A stretch of 64,000 bases of DNA, from NCBI GenBank assembly GCA_004352715.1, contig SCFE01000007.1, positions 715,963 through 779,962 of the forward strand, in the 5' to 3' direction. The stretch is from Hofstenia miamia (lineage: Eukaryota > Xenacoelomorpha > Acoela). Below, one piece after another: positions 35,941 through 64,000 of this stretch. The position numbers and the translations under genes are program-made. Under the pieces are notes generated by a model. It saw nothing but the letters and a program-made list of their open reading frames with translations, was not told where the DNA came from and ran no database searches. Numbering within the stretch: position 1 is the stretch's first letter; each line of letters begins with the position of its first letter.

Positions 35941-38768
35941 TCAATTAGGAAAATTATGAGAAATAAATGACTTTTTTAAATTTATTATGAGAGGACATAT
36001 GCGCCTGGTTAACAAGTTAAAGCTGTTCTTGAATAGCGAATAGTTGATTTATATGCATTGAAGTAAAACTACTGGTAAAATCAAGGCATCCTCATTGGAT
36101 TTGAATGTCGAAATTAATTGCAATATGGTTTTCACCACCAAAATTCAGATACTTCCATAATATTTTACAAACTTGAATTCATATAATTATCAAACTAGAA
36201 CAAGCTAGAAGTTTTAATGCATCGCTCACTTTAAATTTCAAGATGACATTTTTGTAAGCATTAATAAAAATATTTGAAATGATAGAAAAAGTTCTTTAAA
36301 AAATGGAAAATCCCAAAAATAGAGAGGCACTAGCCTCCCTCTAAAGCTGCACATGCGAAATATACTTACCGCCAACAATATTGGCGCTCACATCGATGAA
36401 ATTTAGTTTAAACAGTATTTCAATTAATTGTTATTGCTCAAATACCTTAGCTACTTTAATATTCTATGTTCAGTTTGTCTAGTCTCTGTTGTATACTAGT
36501 TCAGACTGTGTACTCAAGTCAAATACACTCAAAAATAATTTATTATACACTTTCTCAAAAAATATTTTTGGCAACAGATGACATCCAAAGGAATTCCCTT
36601 ATGACCAGTGTTCGAATAGTGCCGAGCCCATTTTTTACAGAAAATTTCATGCCCGTTCCGTGCCCTTGCCGAAATAAAATACGTATTAAATATATTTGAA
36701 ATTTGGGTTTTCTAGATCTATTAATTTGCGTATTATAATCATCAAAGTTTTGTTTCTAGAACAATTTGTTACAGCATTGAAATTATTTGTGATCAAAAAT
36801 ATTTTATTCATAGAATTTAATCTAAGATGCTTTTCATTCATTGAAAAATTAATCGACTTTTGTGTCGTGACGGATAGTGCTAAAAATTTATTTCAAATTT
36901 CGGGCCTTATCGTGCTCTTGTCCCACACCGTACAACGCACGGTTCCAACACTGCATATGACATATAGCCACTAGTGTGAAAAGAATTTCAAGGTGGCCCA
37001 TTGAGCTGTTTCACGGGTTGTTACTTGCTAGTGTCCCAAAATTATTTTTAAGCTTACATTTTACAATACGTTTTANNNNNNNNNNNNNNNNNNNNNNNNN
37101 NNNNNNNNNNNNNNNNNNNNNNNNNNNNNNNNNNNNNNNNNNNNNNNNNNNNNNNNNNNNNNNNNNNNNNNNNNNNNNNNNNNNNNNNNNNNNNNNNNNN
37201 NNNNNNNNNNNNNNNNNNNNNNNNNNNNNNNNNNNNNNNNNNNNNNNNNNNNNNNNNNNNNNNNNNNNNNNNNNNNNNNNNNNNNNNNNNNNNNNNNNNN
37301 NNNNNNNNNNNNNNNNNNNNNNNNNNNNNNNNNNNNNNNNNNNNNNNNNNNNNNNNNNNNNNNNNNNNNNNNNNNNNNNNNNNNNNNNNNNNNNNNNNNN
37401 NNNNNNNNNNNNNNNNNNNNNNNNNNNNNNNNNNNNNNNNNNNNNNNNNNNNNNNNNNNNNNNNNNNNNNNNNNNNNNNNNNNNNNNNNNNNNNNNNNNN
37501 NNNNNNNNNNNNNNNNNNNNNNNNNNNNNNNNNNNNNNNNNNNNNNNNNNNNNNNNNNNNNNNNNNNNNNNNNNNNNNNNNNNNNNNNNNNNNNNNNNNN
37601 NNNNNNNNNNNNNNNNNNNNNNNNNNNNNNNNNNNNNNNNNNNNNNNNNNNNNNNNNNNNNNNNNNNNNNNNNNNNNNNNNNNNNNNNNNNNNNNNNNNN
37701 NNNNNNNNNNNNNNNNNNNNNNNNNNNNNNNNNNNNNNNNNNNNNNNNNNNNNNNNNNNNNNNNNNNNNNNNNNNNNNNNNNNNNNNNNNNNNNNNNNNN
37801 NNNNNNNNNNNNNNNNNNNNNNNNNNNNNNNNNNNNNNNNNNNNNNNNNNNNNNNNNNNNNNNNNNNNNNNNNNNNNNNNNNNNNNNNNNNNNNNNNNNN
37901 NNNNNNNNNNNNNNNNNNNNNNNNNNNNNNNNNNNNNNNNNNNNNNNNNNNNNNNNNNNNNNNNNNNNNNNNNNNNNNNNNNNNNNNNNNNNNNNNNNNN
38001 NNNNNNNNNNNNNNNNNNNNNNNNNNNNNNNNNNNNNNNNNNNNNNNNNNNNNNNNNNNNNNNNNNNNNNNNNNNTATGCGATTTCCTTAAGTATCCATG
38101 TGGGAATGTTTGACGGCCCACTGGATTTGCCGGATTTTTTCACATTTGATAACTATTAAAATGAATTGGTCAGTGTCAGGATTTCGAATTCAAAACTAAA
38201 GAAAACTGATAGGAATATAATCTAGAGGTAAGATATTTTATTATGTAAGGTCATACAATAACATTTTTCAAATTTATTGAAATCAAGTTAACAATTTAAT
38301 AAAATAAATGCGCTTGAAGATGATGAAAATCCTTTGACATTAAAATATGATAAACCTTTACAATAAAAATACAAAATTTAGTAATAAATAATTTACAAAT
38401 AATACTGATTTCGTACTTATACAATTGCCCAATCTCAATAGCGATTGAATTACTAAAAAATTATTCCCTTTGATTGAAAGTAAATCGAAATAGTTAGCAC
38501 CTTTCAAGATTTGATCTTTAAACGTTAAAAGTAGCTAGAATGAAAAATATTAGCAGTAAAATTCCTAAACAACCGAATCATTCTTTAATAGAAAATGTAT
38601 GATCCTTCCTCTTTCAGAACATGATGATGAATGAGAGTATAATTTAAAGTTCTCTTTCAAAGAATGATTTCAGTTTATTATCAAAATGTTCAAAGTTGTT
38701 AACGACAGAAAAGTTTGGCAGTTATGACCCAAAGCTGGGCGCGGTAAACAGAAAACGATAGATACCGT
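35941..38768. other. Intergenic with a 1000-base gap and a LINE trace
   Basis: No gene recognised. Unknown bases fill 37076-38075 (exactly 1000, probably a default gap size). Just right of the gap, 38143-38076 on the minus strand reads SGPSNIPTWILKEIA, the same LINE linker motif as GPSNIPS at 34300, so a related LINE lies in or beside the gap. The rest is downstream of the Ca2+-ATPase stop and may include its 3' UTR. Confidence 0.55.
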
Positions 38769-57663
<18,895 letters not shown>

Positions 57664-59003
57664 CTAAAGTATCACCTTAAGATAACGAAATTTTTCATTG
57701 GTACGTTAAATGCGGCTCAAACGTCATTATTCTTACATTCTAAAATGTTTTGAAACGCTACCCATCAGCTTTTGCTTTTTAGTTAAACCTTTAATGTCCA
57801 AGCATAGAAAACAGTCAAAAAAATAGTTTTTTTTTTGTTTTTCGTACATCTATGGATGATAGATGCTTTGAACTGAGCATGTAAATATTTCACTAATTTT
57901 TCTTATTTTGTTAAAGTTATGGAAAGCTACAAATTTACTAAAATTATCAAGAGAATGTTAATCAATTTCTATGGATAGCAAGCCTTTTGAAAATATACAC
58001 TACTAGGATTGATTGATATCATCATCTTAATGTGAGATAATTATTTGGGCACATCTTTGCATCTATAATAAAATTTATTAAAAACAATTATAAGCCAATG
58101 AATATTGATTTCCTATTCCACACTGTACTAAACATATTTTATTTTTAGCTGTATATTAAGTCTTAGTATTGATATTGTAAAAATTGTCATGTAAAAACTG
58201 TTAATGTTGAAAGTAAATGTTACAAAATATAACTTACTCAAAGAGGTATTTCACTCAATTTTATATTTGCTTGAACAGCTTAAAATCGCAAAATGTAGTA
58301 AATTAATTTCTTTCAAGTAGTGGAGACTGTTTTTTCAACATTATGAATTAGCTAAAATTAGTTAACGTAATGAATATTAATCGTGAAAACAAAATAAACA
58401 TTGTACAAGTATACAATGTTTGTGTCAATAAGTGGACGATACGAAGGATCAATGTGACTGTATGATGTATACTTGCTGTATGTTCGGTCTTACTTTACTT
58501 AAGGATATTATTTCGAAGTTTAAGGGTTGTTGTAACCATTTACTCTAAAGTTAAGCAGCCGTGCAAACCACATATTTAATTACTTATTGTTCCATATTTT
58601 ACGCTTGATTTTCAGTTCGAAAAAAGAACCTATTGTTAAGCTATTGACAAGTTCGTTTAGTTTTAACTTTTACGAACTTGAATAATTGTATAATTTGAAA
58701 AGAATTCGAAAAAAAATTTAGTTAAAAATTTTTTGCTGTTACAAAACACCAATATATGGGTAATTTTACAAAACACCAGTATATGTGAAATCAATGAAAA
58801 ATCTCCATTTGGAAATTTTTGAAAAAAAAAATTTCAAAATGTATTAAAACCTCATATTTAGATGCCATTAAGACGATCACTAACTTTTTTTGAAAAAAAA
58901 ATATACCTGAAGTACCGTACCTGAAAATGGTGCTTTGTAACATACAAAATTCACATTTCTGGTGTTTTGTAATCGCAATTTAACATTAGTATGTTACAAA
59001 TCA

Positions 59004-59048
<45 letters not shown>

Positions 59049-59325
59049 TTGAAAAATCTGAACTCACCATCTTGTTGCTCTTTTCTTCAATTACGCGAAA
59101 ACGCACTAAAACAACATGTTTTTCACAGCTAGGATATTTTGTCGCACATAACTGTAGGACATTTCATCACAACAAATTATGTTAAAATGAATCGAATTTT
59201 GAATATCTTTCTTTTTTACCCTAATTATATATATATATATATATATATAATTGATTTTGAAATCTCACCTACGACATGTTTGCATAAATATACATTTAAT
59301 AACCGTTTTTTAATAACAGACTATG
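57664..59325. other. Probable SPCA intron, nothing recognised
   Basis: AT-rich, with TA tracts at about 59010-59042 and 59227-59249. I searched the minus strand for the actuator domain and M1-M2 of the pump and did not find them here. Confidence 0.5.
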
Positions 59326-59493
59326 ACGAAGGTGCAGAATAGTGTCAAGCGGAAGCAAACGTAGGAAATAACACTACTAGGGGTAAAAATCGAGGACGAA
59401 TACAATGAAATACATGAAAAGTTTAAAAATTGTCGATATAGACCGATAGCTTAACAAAATTATCAAAATTCGGGAACGCGGTCAATATTTAAG
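59326..59493 (+). repeat. CACGCG-type interspersed repeat, copy 4 (diverged)
   Basis: Keeps the entry block (gaaggtgcagaatag), a degenerate CAAGCGGAAGCAAACG, AACACTACTA, ATATAGACCGATA and a final ACGCGGTCAATATTTAAG. The order and spacing match the 63697 copy. Confidence 0.7.
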
Positions 59494-60108
59494 AAAGATG
59501 ACATATAAAATTCTTAATTATAAAAGCATATTAACGGAAATCTGTAATTTATAACTCAAAGCTATTGAAATATGTTTTTGATAAACTCAACTTTAAGACT
59601 GAATAAACTGATTTTTAGCAAACAAGATGTTACTAACATTTGATAAAATATATTTACAATTTACCTTAAAAATTTAAATTTCACTTTTATTTATCTAAAT
59701 GACAGCAATAAAATAAACTAAAACTTACAATAAACAGAACTATCGTTTTCCAGTATGGCAATGATTTTTATTTCAGGTATTGCTTTATTGCATGTCGTCT
59801 ATACTACAGTGCGCCCTCGGCGCACACAGGCTATCAATAGACGCGCTGATAATTCTAACTGTGGGTCATTACGGCGCATGATAGAACGTGGTGGGGAACT
59901 TACACTTGTGTCCATTTGATTCCAGTTGTTTACAGTAAGCATTAAACTCCAGGCATCATATTCAATTTAATCTGCACTGAGCGAGCCTATTAGTCGCTGC
60001 AGTGGAAATACAATAACGTCACTTGTTGAAAAGGTTTATCTGACTGATTGTAAATGTTAGTGTTAGGTCAAACTCCTTGTAATAAATGCTGGTTATCCAA
60101 TCAATAAC

Positions 60109-60398
60109 ATGCAAGACCTGTGGCCTCTTATCAACAGACATCATAGAGATGAGTTCCTAAATCTGTTGATGTTGTCGGCTTTGGCTCTAACAGCCCCATA
60201 TATGCAGCAGACTGTGAGAGAGGGTTTAGCTCTCAAATCCTTGTCAAATCTGATTTATGAAACAGACGCTCGCGCAAAAGACTGGATGATTTGATCACGG
60301 TCAAGCGTGAAGGAGCATCTCAAGATGACTTCAACTTCCGTGCAGCTTACGACCATTGGAAAAACAAAAAGTCAAAGAAACCATTTTATTATAAATAA
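60109..60398 (+). pseudogene. Unassigned coding-like fragment
   Basis: Opens MQDLWPLINRHHRDEFLNLL, continues to a frameshift near 60285, and then reads VKREGASQDDFNFRAAYDHW and KNKKSKKPFYYK before a stop. The composition looks protein-like and the two halves join with a single shift, but I do not recognise the family. It lies upstream of, and in the same direction as, the Ty3/gypsy fragments and could be part of that element or an older gene relic. Confidence 0.3.
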
Positions 60399-60944
60399 TG
60401 CCCAAGAGATGTTTGTAAGTTGCAGAAATTGACTAAAGTGGAATGAAAAGATTTCTTTATTCATTTTTCTTGTAGCAAGATGAACTAACGGTAAATGACC
60501 CCTCACATTTCACTGTTTTGACTGGATGTGTGACAAGTGATCCCCTAATTTTGTGGGAAATGATTTGTTCCATTGTCATCTGTATAAAATAATAATTTCA
60601 AGTAGACTCTATGTCATGTATTAACTTCCTACCACTTACCTGAATAGATTTAATGTGGATAATTGGATTATGATGCATTGTTGGAGTAATTTTTGAATCT
60701 AGCTCTAGTGTAATAATTATCATTTATTTCTCTGAAGCAATTAAATTAAATGAGATATTCGTTTTTGTGCCCTTACATGCTTTAAAAGTTCATTAAGTCT
60801 AAAAAAACAATTTATTCTGCTTTAAGGCAGCAGTTACCGAAAACACATTTTAGTAGTTTTGAGTTATAAATTTACAAATGTCAGTTAATATACTCTATAC
60901 TTAAAAATTTTGAACAGATCAAACTGAAAGCTGCTTTTCCTTTC

Positions 60945-62560
60945 ATGGATGATGTAGTAATTGGCGGCAGGACAATGGAAGAACATGATGAGAATCGGGG
61001 AGCATTCCTCCAAGCAGCAGAGAAGAAAGGCTTGACGTTAAATCGTGCAAAATGCTCATTCGGCGTGCGTTCGGTTGCCATGCTGGGTCACATTATATCA
61101 GCAGGAACTAAACGGCCAGATCCAGACCGGTTCAAGACTTTGGAGGATTTTCCAATTCCAGCTAGTGTGAAGAAGATGAGATGTTTCACGCATTAATGAG
61201 TTGAAGGGAGAGATTCGTTCATCATTTCTTGCGTTACCTGTTCCTGGCGCTGGTCCATTGCTCTTGGAGACAGGCGCCTCAGCCCATGCTCTTGGTTCTG
61301 CAATCACCTAAAATGGTAGGCCATTAGCATTCTTCTCAAGAACCCTATCGCAGTCAGAAAAGCTATTTTTGATTCATTCAGGCGTTTTAAGAATCTTAAT
61401 GCGTATCCAGTCATTGTGAAGACTGATATGAAGAGTTTAGCCTTCATCTTTTCAATACCAAGTCAAAAGTTAAAAAGGAAAAATTGATGAGGTGGCGTTT
61501 GGAATTAGCAGAATTCAGGTTCCAGATTTCATATAAAACTGGTGCTGAGAATGCGGCCGCTGATGCTATGTCTCGATTAGCAGGAGTACACGGCTGTCCA
61601 GTTGATGGCACCCTCTATGATATTCACGCCAATCTCGCACACCCAGGAATAGTTCGAACGTGGCATTATATCCGCCGGCAAAATCTTCTGTACTCCCTCG
61701 ACGACGTTAAGTTGACATCTAAACGTGAAGTATGTTGCTCCTTGAAACCTAAATTTCTTAAGGTTCCAGCGGCGATCTCATTAAAGCCCTTAAGCCATTT
61801 GAGAGGCTTGCTATAGACTTAGTGGGGCCTAAGACGCCTGTATTCAGAACTGGAAACGTTTACTTGCTGACTGTAGTGGACGAGTACAGCAGGTTCCCAT
61901 TTGCGTTCCCTATAAAAAGTGTTACTAGTGAGAATTATTTCGTGTTTATAAAAACTCTTCAGCCTCTTTGGATGGCCCGCCTATATCCATACCGATAGAG
62001 GAAACAGTTTTGTTCCCAGGAATTCCGGCAGTTTTGTTCGAGCAATGGTATCACGCAGTCGCAGAGTTCGCCATATCATCCAGCTGGGAATGGTCAAAAC
62101 GAGCGGTACAATGGAATAATTTGGAAAGCTGTCAGCTGTTTGATCAAGTCAAGGAAGCTTCCTTTGAGTCATTGGGAGTTAGTTCTATGGGACGCTCTAT
62201 CATCAATACGTGGTTTACTGTGTATCGCTACCAATGGTATCTTTTCCTACGAGCGGCGTGAGCCATGTAGTTTTCCTTTGCCAGATTGGGTAAAAGCAGG
62301 AAGTTTTGTATATCTTCGTAAGTTCGTGAGGAACAGGTCGGATCCACTTGTAACCAGAGTTAGAGTGCTAGACGTGGTGAGCAGCAAAGTTGTCAACATT
62401 CAACATGGCGATGGACGTCGGAGCACTGTATCTATCTCAGATTTAGCGCCAACACGAACCCAGATCATATGTGAGTTAGAAATGGAGGCTCCCTCATCTG
62501 ATCACATGCTTCCAGTCGGTTGTCGGCACCAACAAACCCAATCCAACAGGAGGAAGTAAT
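60945..62560 (+). mobile_element. Ty3/gypsy LTR retrotransposon pol remnant
   Basis: Pieces of pol in canonical order. The end of the reverse transcriptase is MDDVVIGGRTMEEHDENRGA then FGVRSVAMLGHIISAGTKRP (60945-61196). RNase H follows, with SAHALGSAIT and FFSRTLSQSEK (about 61260-61440) and RWRLELAEFRFQISYKTGAE near 61490. Next is the integrase zinc-binding start HANLAHPGIVRTWHYI (about 61630), a heavily decayed integrase core, and an integrase C-terminal stretch with VKAGSFVYLRKFV (about 62290-62560). Frames shift several times and stops occur, so the copy is dead. Gag and most of protease/RT are absent. The LTR at 62664 lies downstream. Confidence 0.8.
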
Positions 62561-62647
62561 CGATGAGCCGAATAATACATCACAAGAAACTAGCGTTCTG
62601 GCAGAGTAAGGAAGCAGCCGCAGCATTTGAAAGACTATGTTCAATTT

Positions 62648-62663
62648 TGAGTGGGAGAAGAGT
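62648..62663 (+). other. Polypurine tract of the Ty3/gypsy element
   Basis: The purine-rich gagtgggagaagag immediately precedes the TG that opens the putative 3' LTR, the expected position of a plus-strand primer. Confidence 0.55.
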
Positions 62664-62805
62664 GTCGTATATTTATATTTTCATGTTTATGTTTATAATA
62701 TGTTTGTAATGTCATGTATTTTTTAAAACCTTCAGTCTTATGTTTCAGATTCTTGTTAGAATAAAGCTTAAGACGAAGCTGTTGTTTTCTCTAGATCACA
62801 CAACA
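62664..62805 (+). repeat. Putative 3' LTR of the Ty3/gypsy element
   Basis: About 142 bp running from TGTCGTAT to CACACAACA with terminal TGT...ACA. It contains AATAAA near 62760 and follows a polypurine tract. No matching 5' LTR was found in the window, so the boundaries are inferred. Confidence 0.55.
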
Positions 62806-63696
62806 GTCAATATTTGAGTTGTAATAAAAGCAACTTACTCAGAATACCATTTGAATTATTTAACTGATAGGAGCTATGCCGCCTATCTCTTGCATTAACT
62901 TTATGATTATTCCAATATATGTTTAGAAATATGCTAAAGCATTCAAATTTGTTAAGACCAATTACATTCAGTAGAATTATGCTACAGCTGTTCAAATTAT
63001 AATTCCTATTTAAGATCGTATTCAATTATTGTGTTGGTAGTTACTTGAAGGAAATTTTCAAAATATCAGGCTCTTCTCAACAACAATATCATGATATATA
63101 CAACAAGCAGTACAATTTTCTTTACAAATAACTAATGATGGGATTCAGTTTTTTTATTGTTATCCAGGATATACAATTAGTAGTGAAAATGAAATGCTTA
63201 AAGATATTTTTCTTAAAATTACTAAAATTGTTTCAGGTTCTGACTCATGCTTCGAAACAATGCAAAATGAACAACATAGTAAACATTTCAATTTCATGAA
63301 TAGTTATGAATTATTCATCAATGTCAGCTCTGCAAACTCTTAAATTGTGATAAATATTCGAATTTCTGCTGCAAACCATGTTAAAAAAATTCATGAATAT
63401 ATAACGTATTTTTGATAATAATCTATAATGTAACAAAATGAGAAATAGATATATATAATCAGATGAAGATGACCATTTTAGCATTTTTATAGTAGGCAGA
63501 ATATTGTGGGAATTAATGCCATGGTTATGTACATTGATGTGACTGTAAGAATAAGTCCATGCTTTAATAAAAACACTGATGATAGTATTAATGCAATTTA
63601 AAATTTGCTAACACCTAAGTTTATTGAGGTTATTAATATAGAATGTACCCAAATTAAAAATCAAAAATTTAATGCAAAAGGTACTATGTATGTTGG
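62806..63696. other. Probable SPCA intron or intergenic, nothing recognised
   Basis: AT-rich. A 72-codon minus-strand open stretch at 63025-62807 has no recognisable family. Confidence 0.45.
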
Positions 63697-63890
63697 GCGA
63701 AGGTATAGAATAGGGTGCACGCGGAACACGCGGATAAAATAAACACTAATAGAAAGTAAAAAACGATGAGAAATGCAAAAACATACGTAAAAAGCTTAAA
63801 AAATAATGTATATTGACCAATAACTTTGCATAATTAACCAAATTCGTAGCACGCGGTAACACGCGTTAGCACGCGGTACGTATTTAAGGA
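63697..63890 (+). repeat. CACGCG-type interspersed repeat, copy 5 (best preserved)
   Basis: Runs from gcgaaggtatagaataggg through GTGCACGCGGAACACGCGGA, AACGATGAGAAATGCAA, ACATACGTAAAAAG and CCAATAACTTTGCATAATTA to a 3' cluster of three ACGCGG/ACGCGT motifs. It has no open frame and no clear inverted ends. Four relatives lie elsewhere in the window. Confidence 0.8.
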
Positions 63891-64000
63891 CAATAGCACA
63901 AAAAATTTGCAATTTATAAAATAATTAACTATTATTAAACAAATTACACGATCTAAAAGAATATTTATGCAAATCTGTACATATTTATTTGAAATCAAGT

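Noticed and set aside
37054-38121. Long open frames of 350-370 codons
   Set aside because: Almost entirely unknown bases (37076-38075); no real coding evidence apart from a short LINE trace at the right edge.

Overview
This is an AT-rich stretch of an animal nuclear genome, probably an invertebrate with a large, repeat-laden genome. The evidence is a spliceosomal-intron gene for a metazoan-type secretory-pathway Ca2+-ATPase, an animal-type transketolase, and a dense mixture of LINEs, Ty3/gypsy, mariner, Tc1, hAT and P-element-like relics. No prokaryotic gene organisation is present, and no rRNA, tRNA or CRISPR array was recognised. I cannot name the species; a cnidarian or an arthropod would both fit.

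Layout. 1-2578 holds nothing recognised. 2579-4450 (minus) is an intact, intronless 623-residue transketolase. 4451-16030 is intergenic DNA with decayed elements: copies of a short CACGCG-rich repeat, an hAT BED finger, a Tc1 remnant and a small hAT-type MITE with a perfect 8-bp target-site duplication. 16030-36000 is a graveyard of nested elements, mostly minus-strand LINEs. One is a 5'-truncated LINE with a restriction-like-endonuclease signature that sits inside an APE-type LINE with a visible target-site duplication. The same block carries several assembly scars: single-n joins flanked by duplicated sequence.

38769-57663 (minus) is the 3' two-thirds of a secretory-pathway Ca2+/Mn2+-ATPase (ATP2C1/SPCA). 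I resolved it into 12 exons that keep one open frame of about 648 residues to the stop codon. Its introns hold a P-element-like relic with a 231-bp tandem duplication, two hAT-type MITEs, an intact-looking mariner, a LINE fragment, an hAT relic and a 21-bp minisatellite. The 5' exons are not found and probably lie beyond the right edge. 57664-64000 would then be upstream intron carrying a decayed Ty3/gypsy element with a recognisable polypurine tract and 3' LTR.

The two host genes are housekeeping genes (pentose phosphate pathway; Golgi Ca2+/Mn2+ supply) with no evident functional link. I found no convincing new multi-gene system. The observations most worth checking are the nested LINE insertion, the unrecognised CACGCG repeat family, the P-element-like relic, the intact mariner and the assembly duplications.
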